The notes beneath the pieces are model-generated. The model searched no databases and was not told where the DNA came from. It saw only the letters and a list, made by a program, of their open reading frames with translations. Source: Cristatella mucedo (lineage: Eukaryota > Bryozoa > Phylactolaemata > Cristatellidae). From it: a stretch of DNA of 64,000 bases. Shown piece by piece: positions 13,043-26,799 of the stretch. The stretch covers positions 2,954,001 through 3,018,000 of the forward strand of contig WPIO01000021.1 of NCBI GenBank assembly GCA_009760855.2, written 5' to 3'. The position numbers and the translations under genes were made by a program. The stretch's first letter is position 1. Each line of letters begins with the position of its first letter.

Positions 13043-13654
13043 TATTTAAGTGGGGTTCATTAGCCGGGGCTATTGATATTTGATAGGTCCAGCTTTCGTC
13101 ACCCATCAGGGCCAGGCCAGCCCTGGACCAAGGTCAAGGTTGAATATATGTTGCATAACCATGGGGTTTTCTACGGAAGTCCTAGGCGAGTTCGCACGCT
13201 CGAAGCGCAGCTACACAGCTACCCGTACGTGCGACGGCGTACGCTGGTGCTCTTAGGCCTAGCTTCATGGAATTGCGGAATAATGAAGCCGATTGGCCAA
13301 CAACGACAGTTCACGATAGCTTTCGCGTCTGTCATTCCCTCTCCCCTGTAGCATTGTTGCGTCTAGGGTTCTCCCAGTAGAATTGTCTAGTTTTCCCACT
13401 TTGTTTAGCCCGTGCATCTGTATTATAAAGTGTTGCACACCGCGCTATCGCCATTTCGACGCTAGTAGCCCTGCGAGAGCGCCACGTGGCAAGGGTCCGG
13501 CTTAACTCGGTAGGGGGAGGTCTAGCGTAATGGGCTACCTCCCTTCGCCCACCTAGTCTCAGTAGCTGCACATTACTTTTCGTCCAGTCGGTTTCAGTTG
13601 AGCAAACGTCTTTGCCTAAGAAATGTAGAAAGGGTTTCACAGTCAATGACCTGC

Positions 13655-13830
13655 AGAGAAAAAGCTTCTGTCGCCAACGGTCTGTAAGCGAAAGAATTGA
13701 GCAACTAATTTATTTTCCAGCGGACTCGAGGGCTCGACGAGGCTAAGAGAAGTGCACCAGCTCAGACAGATAGGTCTATAGGCCAAGACACGGCAGACCT
13801 TGTGGGTCAGAGTAGGAATTTTGCTTGTTT
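13655..13830 (-). mobile_element. LINE-B fragment
   Basis: Matches the interior of the LINE-B copies (AAAGCTTCTGTCGCCAACGG and CCTTGTGGGTCAG), heavily diverged. Confidence 0.6.
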
Positions 13831-14155
13831 ATCAGTTAATCAGCTATTAATCCTGTGATTTGATGATCAGTCAAAAGTCGTTCTGAAATTGATGGCACGT
13901 TCTTTCCAATCGTACTTCTCGGCTACTTATTAAACACATATTTGCATTTACATTTTTACTACATCCTGCGGCGCGTCGCTGTCATACGGATCCATGCTCA
14001 TTTTCGCTAAATTTGGAGGTTTCGTGAGCGGGCTGTTGTCAGTCCGCTTTCCAACATAGATTGGCGAGTAATGGAATCTAACTTCAGGTGAGAACTCAGA
14101 GGGACATAACAAAGCGCTCGCAAAGCCGGGGCTAAGCATACCTCGTCGGTTACTA

Positions 14156-14186
<31 letters not shown>

Positions 14187-15330
14187 GTTTGTTGAAAGTT
14201 TAAATGAGAATTCAGAACAACGGCTGCATGGCCCAGCGGTACACCGAATGCGACACTCACGGTCTGTCTACACTGAAGCCGTGTTCATGCCGTTGAACCT
14301 TACTCAAATCAGACCGTTTTCCCCTTGAAGGTGGCTGGCTGAGTATGAGGTCGCGTCGCTCCAGCGAGGGAACCGAAACAGGATAAGAATAGTGATGCCA
14401 GCAAGATCAACTGAACTACCCTGATTTTCTAAATTTCCGCATCTTCTATTAATTAAGCTCCCAGCGAGCCGTCGATACTTGTTTCCAGCAGCAGAACGAA
14501 TCGATGTGCGAGAACGTGGCGCGGGCCGTGAGCCGGCAGGTACCGTCCGGGGGTTGGACTCGTCACATCCGGTCTTTTACTATACGGTTCAACATAATTA
14601 TATTAATATTTTAAACCTAAACTGCTAAAAATGCGATGCTATTAAAATAATTGGCGTAAGAATCTTGCTCATGTCGTTGGCTGCGAGGCCGACAGCCAAA
14701 GCGAGGCCGCCCTTCGACGTCCTTTTCCGGCGCCATCTGCACCGTAGCCGGTGAGTGAAGCTTATGTGCTGACCTTTTGTAGTCCTTTTTATTGCTGCAA
14801 AGATGTCATGGCAACCGAGCCTCGTGCTGTAGTATTCGCGGACTCTCCTCTGTTGTCGACTTGCGATGCCGAGTACGTTTGCCACGTAACCTTCGTCCTG
14901 TTATAGCCCGTTCGAACGTGCGGTCCAACGCTGCGTGGTGCTAAGGTCCCGTCGTTAGCGTGCGTCGCCGGTACGCCAACTGGGTGCCGCCTGAAGGCTG
15001 ACGACGCAGTTAAGCGTCTCTGCATCCTGCGCTGTTCACCCTAATTCATAGTATTACAAAATTCGTGGCCTGTCGATATCGTTCACCAGTTCTCGGGTAT
15101 TGGTCGGCCAGCCACATTGAAATTTTGCAAAATTTCTTCAGCTGGCCGTGAGTAATCATATTCTCACCGGCTGTTCACTTGCGGTCTGTAGCGCCACGTA
15201 AGCGGAGATCAAGCGCAGAATAGAGATGGCGGAATTCCGGTCGTGCCGTATTGTACCGGCGAGCTTGTATGCCTGCATGCATTGTTAGTGCTTATCCACG
15301 TATGGTCAGGTGCTAAATATACTTACACTG
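13831..15330. other. EEF1D upstream region, with a short (CT)n tract
   Basis: (CT)n at 14161-14187. GC content rises from about 14460. The non-coding first exon and promoter of EEF1D probably lie here but I cannot place them. Confidence 0.4.
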
Positions 15331-15372
15331 TGTTTTTTGTTAGATTTAACAGGTTGAGTAAACGGAGCAATC
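15331..15372 (+). promoter_or_regulatory. Splice acceptor and 5' UTR segment just before the EEF1D start
   Basis: A T-rich tract ending in TAG at 15341-15343, with a second possible AG at 15351-15352, precedes the ATG at 15373. The first coding exon is therefore an internal exon with a 20-29 nt 5' UTR piece. The upstream partner is not identified: it could be a non-coding first exon in the moderately GC-rich DNA of 14600-15260, or a trans-spliced leader if the animal uses one. Confidence 0.55.
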
Positions 15373-18300
15373 ATGCCTCATCCATTTGCTCAAGAACGAA
15401 TATGGTTTGATAAATCTAGGGTTGAGGAAGCAGAAACACTTTTTTATCAACACAAGTATGGGGTTTCTGGAGGAAAGGCTGCTGTGAGCACTCCTGCTAC
15501 CCTTGTAAGCCTATGCACTTAGGGCTTGCATTGACGGTATTTATTTCTAGTGTTGAAGTTCTTTTTGTGTTATCATTTGTTGATTTTTGGTCACGCAAGT
15601 GGAAGCTGTTAAGTTGTTGTGTTTAGCCGTTAGCGCGGTGCGATTGAGGGGGAAGCAGTGCTATTAGATCCTGCAGCAATGCAAGATTCTTAGATGTGGC
15701 TTTTTATTGCAGTGCCAACTGTAGCTTTTCTGTCGATTTGTTTTTTTTTCATTTTAGGGTTCGCTTGCTGCAGAAATCTCCAAGGTTAGGGAGTCCATAA
15801 ATAAGGCACTAGCACAGGTTTGTAAAACTTTTGCTCCACTGTTGTGAAAGCTGGGCTGTAGCACAAGCATGCATACGTTTACTCTGAACACTGCACAAAT
15901 TTCACCAAATCAGTAGCACTATTAAACACTTAAATCCGTATGTTGGTAGATAGGACCTGGCAGCAAATGCTGTATTCCCTGCTCCTCTATAATACTAAAG
16001 ATAGACCAGGTTATTCTCACGTTAGTGCTGGATATTGGCGGATTCATTCAATGCATCTAGTATATTCATTCCTGCTGCCGAGGTTGCCTACTGTGCTAAA
16101 TATGCCTATAGCCAGAAAGTGGCAGCCTTTCGATTTTGCAGGCATATATGCATTCCAAAACTGGTCTATTCCGAAGTTACCTATCACCAGACCACCACAA
16201 TAGCTCCACAGTCAAGTCTGCTGACTGTCCGCCACGTAACATTGGTGAATTCAGACCAGCTTAGACAGTGATGCTACAACCAAATTGGTGCATGCATTTG
16301 TGACATCCAGTAGCTGTTTACAGGTCTGCCCACCTGTGTAATCAGGTGCTTACAGTTGCTAAGCTCGGCAGCTAGGCTTGTCATTCGTGAGCTGCAGCAG
16401 TTGCCACATCGCACCATTCCTCGCCGACCTGCACTGGCTATCCATCAAGCAGCATATTGACTTCCAAGGTTCTGTCGCTCACTTGTAGTTCCTTTCACGT
16501 TCTGGCTCCAGCCTACCTATCGGAACTACTTCCAAACCAGCCTAGTCATTGTACTGCCTGCTTTTCTTACTCAAATCATGCATCTTTGCCAGCATTTGTA
16601 AAATGCCTAGAAAGAGACTGGAGGTACTATACAAATGTATTATTATTATAAACACGTTTATGGTTTTCTATTGGCATAGTTGCCAGCCATAGCAGGCCTG
16701 TGTCCATTTTGCCCATGTGAAAAAAGAACCTTTTCGTGCCATAGTAGTTACAGTAATTTGGTCGTTCCTGTGCGGGGTTTTGTGTGTATAAAGTTTGAAC
16801 AGTGGTGACATCTGCCGGCGCCTTAGTACTTAACTTGAACTAGTCCTCAGATATGGTCTTGTAACCATTCTCTAGCCATTATTAACCATTGTTAGCTCCA
16901 CAAAATCGATTGCTTTTACTGCTAGATTACTACTGTGTCGATTTGCTTATGGCCATTATATTTGTTGTGTCTCAGGCCAGTTCAATTGCTGTTGTGTCTC
17001 CTTGGCCTGGAAAGGTAGCATATTTTTTTACAAATTCGTGCACCTGGATGTATAAGGTAATAATAAAATATTTGTATAGCTCCCTAAGATAACTAAATAT
17101 GTCTAGGAATTTCATGTATTCTAGCAAAGCAGTGTAAACTGATCAGTTAAAGCATGCACAATTGCAGCATGCATAAGATTGTTCGCACTGGCAGAAAAAA
17201 TGCTGTGAAGAGTGGTTCGGTTATTAGCTTTCTTTTTAGTGTCTCCGTTAAGTGTCAGGTGATGTGATATCAGTCGGTAGTGAGCTCTAAGCTGTTTGAG
17301 CATAGCAACTAGTGGCCCGGTTTCCAAAAGATTGCTGTCTTCCAGAGAAACATTAAAGGGTTGTTTAGGGTGCATCTAAAAGACCTAAGTCAGAAGACTA
17401 GTTCTACGAGGAGAAACCGAATATTTCACATAGACTCACTGTAGCCAATGAATGAATGCACAGCGGGGGGGGGGGGACAGAACCATAAGGTCACTGCCTA
17501 ATTTGATGGGGATTCATTGCAAATCAATAAGAAACGGTTAAAATGTCACAGTTGTGACGGTCACATCAGAGAATCATAGCTGCATAGTTGGCATCAATTG
17601 TGAGCATCTTATTTTACTGGAAGACAGATCTACTCGAATACCGAGTTACTGAAGTCGAGACAGCGTGTCACAGAGGTCGGGAACAGCATGGTTGTGGTGT
17701 CCCTATGTAAGCTAGCCTGAATTTTTGCAAAGTTACATATAGCCCACTCGGAGTCTACTGGCGATATGCTGGCCCAACCTGATTTTGAATGTTTGGCTTT
17801 CCTGTTTCTAAGATAAGTTTGCTCCAAGCTATTAAATCCTCTTCTAAACATGGCGATATTTTATATCTGTATGTCACCTGTGCTTGTTGACGTGCTGCAT
17901 GTTACCACTAATCATTTAATCATGCCTCGTGGTTCTGTGGGGGTCATGGTAGACAAATGACCATTCTTACATAGTTGTGGACTATACTGGCCTATAAAAA
18001 AAAGCCATCGATTTAGTTGTCCCTGGTTTTGCCATTTTGTTGCACAGCACACTGCTTGTTAGGTGCATTGTCTTGTAATTGCTGGGTGAGACGTGTCACA
18101 TTGTCGTGGGTCATGCAAATTGAGTGCTTTTGCTACCACTCTAATAAGAGTGCATGTGCCTGCATTCGACCAAGCATTGCCGCTATTGCAAGGCTTTTAT
18201 GAATATTGGCTGGTTTAGGATCCATCTGACGCTGCACTCTCTTCCGCCGATATGAAGCGAATCGAAAAACTTGAAACTGAGAACCGGGAGCTGCGAGGAC

Positions 18301-19692
18301 TCATCAGTAAACTTGAAGCTCGCATTGCTTCGTTAGAACTAACCTTTGGTGGCTCAAAGCAGCCTACGACCACAGATCATGCCACACACAGTGCTCCTGC
18401 AAAAGAACCTGTGCATGCTGACCCTGCTAAGGAAGAGGTGAGCTTTTGTAGTCTGCTGGCCAGTTTAGTGGAGCTCTGCTGGTCTCCCTCTGTATGGGAT
18501 TTCTCATGGAGCTTATTGTGTCTTTTAGGCAGATGATGACATCGACCTGTTTGGGTCTGACGAGGAAGTCGACGAGGAGGCTGAACGCATTAAGGCAGAG
18601 CGTCTTAAGGAATATGCTGAAAAGAAAAGCAAAAAGCCCGCACTGATTGCCAAGTCGACTATTTTGCTTGATGTCAAACCATGGGACGATGAGACGGACA
18701 TGGCTGAACTGGAGAAGTGTGTCCGAAGTATCGAGATGGATGGGCTCCTCTGGGGTGCTTGTAAGTATGTCATTATAACTTCGACTGCTCTTAGTGTAGG
18801 CTGCCAGCTGGTACCATGAGAAAAACATTTAAGTGGTGTGCTGCTATAGATATTACTCTCCTTTGGATTATTTTAGCCTTTGGTGGTCTCTTATCCAGTT
18901 AACATCTTCGCTTATGGGGAGTGTTAGTTGATTTGCTATTCCAGCCAGACAGTGTGACTAATGCCATTGTCAATTTGGATGGAACAGTCTGAATCACTGA
19001 ATAGGTGGTAGGCAATAAAATTAGGTGTCAAAGTTGATGATAGTTTTTTGCATCTGCAAGCTACCCTGCCCCAGGAAATCTTGACACGATTGTCAGTAAT
19101 GCATGTTTTGAATGGCAATCAGAAGTGAAGTGTTGACCAGTAGTCATTCGGATGACACATTCGATTTGAATTGTATCCGATTACCTGTCGAGTTTTTATT
19201 CTCGTTCTGCAGACGTACATTATGTGGATCGTTAGTTGATGACTCGCTATATTGTTTAGGGCTGTAAACTCGAATAGCATTTTGTCGTTTTGGAATGTCT
19301 GTGACGTGTGTATATAATACTTTACTTCAAGACTAGCATATTTGTGTAATGATTTTTCTTCACTAAATTCCCATTTGGGTTGTATGGTATAATGGTGACA
19401 CTGTGCAACGTAGGGTTTGCACAATTATCGTCATATTTATACTTTTAGCCAAATTATTGCCTGTTGGCTATGGTATTAAGAAGCTGCAAATCGGCTGTGT
19501 GGTCGAGGATGCAAAGGTTGGCACGGATGATTTGGAAGAGAAGATTACCTCATTTGAAGACTTCGTGAGTATTCTTATATCTCTTGACTTTGCTGTCCTT
19601 AGATTGTATTGTGGTGTTTGCATGTTGCACTTACTATTTCCTATTTTTTGCAGGTTCAGAGCGTCGACATTGCTGCCTTCAACAAGATCTAA
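15373..19692 (+). CDS. EEF1D: Elongation factor 1-delta (eEF1B-delta), six coding exons
   Basis: Guanine-nucleotide exchange subunit of the cytosolic eEF1 complex; it reloads eEF1A with GTP during translation elongation. Coding exons: 15373-15504, 15758-15817, 18219-18437, 18529-18760, 19449-19564, 19654-19692. All introns are GT-AG, and the sum is 798 nt, giving 265 residues. Visible domains: the delta-type N-terminus with IWFDK at residues 10-14; a heptad leucine-zipper region at about 76-108 ([20 protein letters not shown]); an acidic linker [12 protein letters not shown] at 139-150; and the C-terminal exchange domain at about 180-265 with [22 protein letters not shown] and the family ending VDIAAFNKI. 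The N-terminus and zipper identify the delta rather than the beta subunit, which starts with a GST-like domain. Human delta is about 281 residues, so this is close to full length. The start is the first ATG after a splice acceptor 29 nt upstream. Intron 2 (15818-18218) carries two decayed LINEs. Confidence 0.95.
16270..16652 (+). mobile_element. Decayed LINE-A in EEF1D intron 2
   Basis: Same-sense remnant of the reverse-transcriptase C-terminal region: CCGACCTGCACTGGCTA and the LINE-A order of segments are kept, but frame is broken repeatedly. Ends in a short (ATT)n. Confidence 0.7.
17130..17850 (-). mobile_element. Old LINE-A remnant in EEF1D intron 2
   Basis: Antisense, strongly diverged: the 3' UTR part at 17135-17370 and an upstream part at 17640-17830 (GATATGCTGGCC) keep LINE-A order. 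A G10 run lies between them at 17465-17474. Confidence 0.5.
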
Positions 19693-19703
19693 CAAATTAG
19701 GCA

Positions 19704-19709
19704 AATAAA
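19704..19709 (+). terminator. Polyadenylation signal of EEF1D
   Basis: AATAAA lies 11 nt after the stop codon, implying a very short 3' UTR, which is usual for highly expressed translation-factor genes. Confidence 0.75.
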
Positions 19710-22689
19710 AACTATTCCTACGGCTCCTTAATATATGTGGCTTGTTTTTTATCGTACCCGTTCAGTCATACTTGCCCTCCCATGGTTGTTTCGCCAGTAG
19801 TGAAGCTCGTGATGTGCAGCATATGCCAGAGGTTAATGAGGATGGTGTCTAAATAACTAATGGCGTGTGTTGCTTTTTCGGTAGTTTATTTGTAATTTCA
19901 AAACTCCAGTAACCATCCATCACCAAGAAGCCCGAAAGATGTCAAAATGTACTACTGCCGTTCTCATCAGCCTTGACTTTGATGGCTTCTATCCCAATTT
20001 TATAGCACTGGCTGGTTTGGAAAGCAGAGAACCAGATTTTGTCGTAGCAACATTATTTATATGAATCAAGCTGAACTGCTGCAACAAATAGTTGATATTT
20101 GCTCATATGCAGTAGTGCAAGGGGGTAGCTACCTTTAGCTATCAACGTGCAAGTCGGTCACTTGTATTTATTTAGCATCGGTTAGGCTGATATTTAAAAA
20201 ACTGCTTTGCTAAGTGGTAAGCGTTAAGGGTAAAATGCAATAGCTCAAGACTTCATGATAGTGAGGATCTGGCGACTTGTTTCGAGTGCATAACAAGTAT
20301 AATTCATTTGTTTGAGAAGAGAAGAACTTAATCTCTAATCTGAGAGAACTTTCATCTCTACTCAGCCGCATCACATTTGCCATTGAGCTCGAGCCCCTAG
20401 CCTTCGCCAAAAAATGCATGCTTGACCTCGTTAAAGGTGAGTACAACCCCCCCCCCCCCCCCCCCCCGCCAAACCAGAACTGCATTCAGCGAAGGCCGCC
20501 TGAGTTTGACAAGTAACATCAGGCCTCACTTATTTTCAGACGTACTTCAATAATCATAGTGCATGCAGCATTTCCGTGCATAACTCCTAAAATGTCAAAG
20601 TTGGATCATATAAAATCCTAAGCGTCATCGTTTTGCTCAGTTGTGTGAGCTGACCTCACTAGTTGTACTCCCGGCTGAAATGAGTTTAGGTACGAGGCCA
20701 ACAGAGAAATGCTTCTAGTTTGCAGTCTGTGCCGGCATCCCCAGCACCTACTGGGCTAGTTAAAGCAGAGGTTTTTGGAACGACGTTTGAAACCGAGGGC
20801 ACCCGATTTGGATTTAAAACAGCATATACATTAAGCCCGTACGTCGGGATCCGTATCGGCTAAGTGTTTGACCTGTTTAGCTCAGGGTTGAAATGGAGAG
20901 AACTACGTTTCTAGCCAAGAATACTTGAGAGACTACTGGATCATGAGCACTAAGACAAGACCCCCATTGAGTATATCTCAAATAACAGCCAGGGTAGCAA
21001 GGCTATTGTATTGCTCAGTATTATGCATCCACATCACTTGGAGCTCTCCCACGATAGCATCGTACACTCTCAAGTCGCCGATACTGGCCCAACTTCGCTG
21101 CTGCACTCTACAGTCTTGGCTATCAAAATTGTCATTTGTAGCGAGCCCTTAGAAAACTTAAATCTCAATTCAGGTGTTTCATATATGCCACGGGGCTCGA
21201 GACCAAGACCTTGGTCGGGCCGAGCACCTTAACCACTGGGCCAAACGAGGGATTGACAGCTAAGCTACATTGAAGTAACCGGGCACGTCCTACTAGGCTC
21301 GCTGTAATTTCCAATACGCTAACTGGGTGCTACATACAAGCTTAACTGTAGCGAGTTATCGGCTGCAAAGAGAAGGCTCTATCTAGGCTGGGGCCTTATT
21401 CCTTGCCGTCCGTGAGGATGGCATCTTATGAGAAACCACCACGAGTTTCGCTGATCGGCTGCTAAGACCACTGAAGGAAGCAGGTCTGTCGTATATGAGA
21501 TTTAAAATTAAAGTCTTAGTTCATTAATAGAGCAGCGGCTATATGTCGAAACACTGCACCACTCCAGCATGCACGCAGCAGCTCCGATTCACGAGTCTCT
21601 CAGTATTTCATTGGAATCGGTCGCCCACTGTCGAAAAGCGAGTCAGTGGAAACTTGTGGGCTGGGCCAAGGTACTAGGGACTCAGTTCCTAACTTTAGCT
21701 GCGCTACAAACTGGCGTTCCCAGTATTCACAGTATAAGAAAATGTATGAGGCAATAATCGGTCCTCAATAGGAAGCTGAGATTGGGAGCACCTAATGAGG
21801 GAATTGCACAAAATATCGCTCGTTCGGCCGCACCACGGGCTAGAGAAGATGCAGCAGGAACATCGTGAGGTTTAACGCTTCGATCATCACGAGATGAGTT
21901 TCGGTCTGTATTCCTAGCTTGAGCCTGCTTGCCAGTTTACGGAGCAGGACTTACGCTCGTGGCCAGAGAGGGCTCTATAAAGACTGCGGCACTCCGCCGA
22001 GCGCTCGAGACGCCGGCAGGACTGCTGAAGTGCATCCCGAGCTCCTCTCTCAGCCTGTAACAGAGAGAGAGAGAGAGCCCTTTGGCGGCAGACGTGCCAG
22101 CATCGGCGTGAAGTTAAGAGAGCGCTCGTTCGCCCTCGCCGAAACAAACGGAAAGATCTGCACCAACTAAAATCGCTTATTTAACGTAAATATAAACGTA
22201 CGCTTGCGATCATGTTGAACAGCCTGATACGAGCACTGTGCCCGCAGCAGATCTGACATTGCCGTACGAACAAGCATTAGCTGGGCAAACAGCAAGCTCC
22301 CCTGACCACGCACGCCGAAGTACCGCCCGGCTGCACGTCGAAGCTCCCCCACCTGCCCCAGGAAGTCTGGCCTCCTCGAAAGCCGTTGAACCGAGCGAGC
22401 GGCATCAATCTAAAACGACATTTTGTCGCCCACTGACAGCCTCCATCAAGGATGGGCCGACGGACTGACGCCGGACCAATAACTTTGCCAGGTGAAGGCT
22501 TGAGTGACGCCACACGTATGTACGTCAGCCCCGCTAAAAAGAAATTCTGAGCATCTCCTTTGAAAATACGATTGGCCTCGTCTTAAAACGGACCGCAAGA
22601 GCGCCCACCGAATGCACGCCCTCGCGGGTCTTTCTATCATCGTCAAAATGAAAATAATGACAATAATAGCGAAGCGTGTATGGGGCAGG
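19710..22689. other. Intergenic DNA between EEF1D and LDAH with SINE2 fragments
   Basis: Minus-strand SINE2 fragments at about 20315-20420 and 21140-21245 (both show AATCTC tail remnants and GAGCTCGAG or GGGCTCGAG B-box remnants). C19 run at 20449-20467. No gene recognised. Confidence 0.5.
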
Positions 22690-22850
22690 GTCATAACCCA
22701 AAGGTGAGGTGTTCACATTTCACGGTCTACGTCGTGGGCTCGAGACCTGTAGAAGGCCATGCTTTCTCTCGCCTGCGCCTATTGCAGTGGGGGGAGGAGG
22801 GGTGATGACCCTTAAGACTCTTTTAACCTTTGCTTACTTTACAGTGAAGC
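22690..22850 (+). mobile_element. SINE1 copy, degraded
   Basis: Head CATAACCCAAAGGTGAGGTG, B-box-like GTGGGCTCGAGACC, and the GATGACCCTTAAGACTCTTT body fit SINE1; the extreme 3' end is lost. Confidence 0.55.
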
Positions 22851-23265
22851 GCGTCAATTTACAGCCAGCGAAGCATGTCAATTTGTTGGTGATAGCGTGC
22901 ACAGATTCAGCAAACAATTCACACGGACGGAGCACCCCTAAATGTTGTTAGCTTTATTCTTAAAGGAAATGCCATCAAATGGACTGATGGCACGATTATC
23001 ATGCAGCTGACAAAGGGAGCGTTCGGCTCCCTCGGGTAAAAAGTCTGGCAAACCGTTCTTGGAGGGCTCGTAACTTCTAGGGAAAGGCCTTATGCATAAA
23101 TAGAGTAGCGACTCCCGGCATTTGTCGCCGACGCTTCCGGATCTAGTCCCAGAATTCTTTCCACACTGACCAGCTCTGACGGAGCTCGCTCTGGCGAGAA
23201 GGCTGAACGCCAAAGACATTATTTCGTGAAGACCTCTCCAAGTGTTTGTATAAGTACGAGCCGAG

Positions 23266-23960
23266 TAGTAATAAAAATAAAAATAATAAGCCATTTGTTT
23301 GGTGCCCTAGGCGAACCAAATATCTAGTCAAGTGCTTCACAACTCGCTATAAGAGAATAGATAACCAATAATTAATGGAAAGCAAGGTCTCCTGCCAAGC
23401 AAGCACGCACAAGTACACATTTATCGCGCTTAGATAAGGACGCAAAAGCACGCAAAATATTCTATTGAGTAGGACTCCAACTTGTAACTCACTCCTTCGT
23501 GCGCAGATTAGTGAAACATCCAGGAAGAAAGACACTGGTCTACTGGTGTGCTACACGAAAGCATATAACTGGTGCCCTTAACCATGACCTGCACTGTTTT
23601 ATAGCGAACAACCGTATAAAAGGAAAAGTCACTCGGACATATCAAAGGCTTTGTGGAAGGGTAGGTTTTGCAGCTTCTTTTTGAACGTTGTTAAATCGGA
23701 AGACGTCAGTCATTAGTTTGCACCAAGCTTGGAGAGGATAGTAATTGAGGCGGCGCAGCCTCCGAGGGATCTTAAGTTAGTCCGAGGGATACGACCGAGG
23801 CAATCGACTAGATTCATTCACAAGAGTGGGTTCACGAATCTATGAATTTGCCAGTGTTATCGGCTTTTCCAACTACATGAGACTGTTTTCAAGCACGGGC
23901 CAATAAATCTGCACACACGAGAAACGTCCTAAGTCGCAGGCGTTGGATGTTAAGGCTAGA
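23266..23960 (-). mobile_element. LINE-C 3' fragment
   Basis: Tail order resembles LINE-A but with distinct wording: AAGTGCTTCACAACTCGCTA then AGAGAATAGATAACC, shared with 59575-59645. The inner part is too decayed to translate. Confidence 0.5.
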
Positions 23961-24250
23961 ACAAGCATGCAAGTACTTCTCACAGCAACCTGCTCCCTTA
24001 TACGGGTGCTGTGTGTTATCTATCACCTTCGTGTGCATCTGCGACTGGTGTAATGAGGGCTGCGGTTTGTTTCGGAGTGAAGGGTTCCAGCAGGACGTCG
24101 TGGCAGGTACAGCGCTCAGGCCAATGGCTTGCAAGCTACTTATTTACCTTCCACCGGGTAGCCGCTAGGAGCTACCTCCATATGATCGCACTCCGTTTTC
24201 TTATTGCTGATATCTGCTATAGCCCTTACCTCAACCAGAAGCCTAAAACC

Positions 24251-25640
24251 GGAATAATAATAACAATAATACGCTTGATAAAGCGCCATCTGAGAACTCA
24301 ATCTCTTTCTAGGCGCTTTACATATGCTGAAAAGGAAGCATGATCGGATGGTTAGTGGTAGCATGCTCAACGTCAAAAAGCATAACATGGTTAGAGGATG
24401 ACAGGCACAGACCCAGCATGCAATATGGTTAGTGGCAGCAGGCATAGTGTCAGTGCGTATCAGCATTCAAAGAACGCATTATACAGACTCACTAAATGTT
24501 GTGATAAATAGGTGCATTTCTAGCTTCTTTTTTAAACGTCAAGTCAGGGGGTGTCGTGCCGGAAGTCGGGAGTGAGTTCCAGGCTGTGGGAGCATAGGAA
24601 CTAAAGGCACAGTCTCCAAAGGATTTGAGGTTCGCACAGGTGTTGCAAGCGATTTAATTAAGAAAAGCGGGTGGTACTATGCCTAGCCTGTGGGGGAGTC
24701 TATCTGATAGGTAGGCTGGAGCCAAACAAGGAAGGGGCATAAAAGTGAGTGACAGGACCTTGAGCTCGATGCACTGCTTGACTGGGAGCCAGTGCAGGTC
24801 GGCGAGAGGTGGTGTGACGCTCACGACAGACAAGCCTAGCTGCAGGGTTTGGCACCAACTGTAATAACCTGATTGCCCAGGCCGACGGACCAACAAGCAA
24901 TGAGTTGCAGAAGTCGATGCGGGATGTCGCACGTGCACAGATCAATTAGATGTAATATCCTTGTTTAAAAAAGCCCAAATTTAGCAATATTTTTCAGCTG
25001 AAAGCAGGCAGACTTGATTGTGGAGTATATGTGGTCGTCCATTGAGAGGTCACTTTGGAACATGACATATAGATTTCGTGCAGATTCAACATGAGATATA
25101 CTGGCAGAGCCAATTTTGAACGTTAGCCTTTCCAATTTCTGAATCCCACTTGATTTGCTTATAGCTAGTTAGTTTTATAATCATTCAATTTAAGAAAACT
25201 TGCGACCATCCATTTGCCGATGTCATCAATATATGCAGGAATACAAAGGAGTTGAGAGAATTCGAGGTGCTCGAGGGTTGGGAAGGATCAAAGCAAAGGT
25301 ACAACTTAATGTCATCGGCATAGAAGTGAAAGCCCAGGTTGTGCTTGGCAATCCCATCGGCAAGAGGAAGAGTATAAACCGTGATAAGAACCGGACAAAG
25401 CACGGAGCCCTGAGATATTTCAGAGGTATCTCGGATGATCTTTGTTCATACACATCAATGCTCTGGAGTCTCCCACTGAGATAGGACCAGGCCCATTGCA
25501 GAGCAGTGCCATAAGCAAATTACTGTAATTATCCTGTCTACAATTCATCTGCAGGAAAATAGAAGTGCATTTAAAGGAATGGGGTCTTGGTGCCGGTCTT
25601 GGCAAGGCGAGCCAGCACTGCCTGGGGCTCCTCTGTGTCA
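24251..25640 (-). mobile_element. LINE-A subfamily copy with intact YADD motif
   Basis: Antisense to the nearby LDAH. The palm segment has FHFYADDIKLYL (25185-25403), preceded by VLITVYTLPLADGI. The C-terminal segment (24654-24945) carries the DRLPHRLGIV variant shared with the copy at 28361-29478. Frameshifts separate the segments, so it is inactive despite the intact catalytic motif. Confidence 0.78.
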
Positions 25641-26799
25641 CAAGGCCTCCGTCCACGTAGAAGACAGTAGAGAGCTAATGAGGCCTCGACGGTAGCACCG
25701 ATAGCAGCAACGTAAATCCTCATGGCGCCGTAAGAGAATTACATGCCTTTCCGAACACTTAATAAGTGAAAAGAAGCACGTCAACTTCGAGGACCGATGT
25801 AGCTGCAGAATACTAATGTACCTCAATTCAGTGCATTATTGCACAAATAGTAACACAAGCCGAATGCCATGATGCAGTTTGAAACCAAATAATAACGTTT
25901 TTGAAGGTCCGACAAGAATGCGAGCCTACAGCAACTGCCACTGAGGCATTCAGGGAGCTCCGGGGAGATACGCATACGACTAGCCAATATGGCGGTGCTA
26001 TTGCCGGAAGCGATCCCGCCAGAAAGTAAAGGTGATGGCGGCCCGTCTTTGTGATCGACTTGTAGACTCATGTGGAGGGCCTAAGACGCGTGGTGCTTTC
26101 GGGCGCCTGACGCAGGAATTAAAGCTTCGGTGCGCACGTTCGAGCAAGCCGGCAATCCTGGCGCTCAGATGCCGCTAGCGCCAGCAGCGCTTCCACGACC
26201 GATTAACGCCGAATGCATTTCTGAACTGCTGGAGCACGACACGCGAAAGTACACGGTCGAACGTTCGGTTGGTGTAAGGTCATCTTGTCAATCTCTGAAG
26301 AAGCTTGTCCCAGGGTTCTGTGACAGAAAGGAGAACAATACCGCAAGGGAACAATTGCTGCACTGGCAATCAGCTTGATTTTCACAATCTGCATTGTACA
26401 AGTGCCGTCAAAGCAGCATTTTTGGAACCGCTTATATAGTAAATGAAATTACCATGACATGCATATTTAAAAAAATTAGTAAGGCTTGCACGGAGCGAAC
26501 GAAACTCGGATGGACTCACCTAAAAATTCTAGCTACGCATGCCCGTAAATTAGCATAGCGGGCATCGCGTAATCATTTTTTCTACAACACGAGCATTAAG
26601 AACACCACGATTTCGATGCCTTTCATACTTCGCCACGTCTGAAAAATTAAGGCGATGCGTCGTGCGAGCGTTTTTCAGCTAAGCAGTCTCTTACCACACC
26701 CCAATTTACCCTTATCGCTCCGCAAAGCCGAGCCGCCATTGGGTGACTCAGCAAATCCGCTCGCTGCCAGCGGATTTGTAGTAATTTCTCTTTCACTTA
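25641..26799. other. No gene recognised
   Basis: Transition from LINE remains to the LDAH promoter block. No conserved frame seen. Confidence 0.5.
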
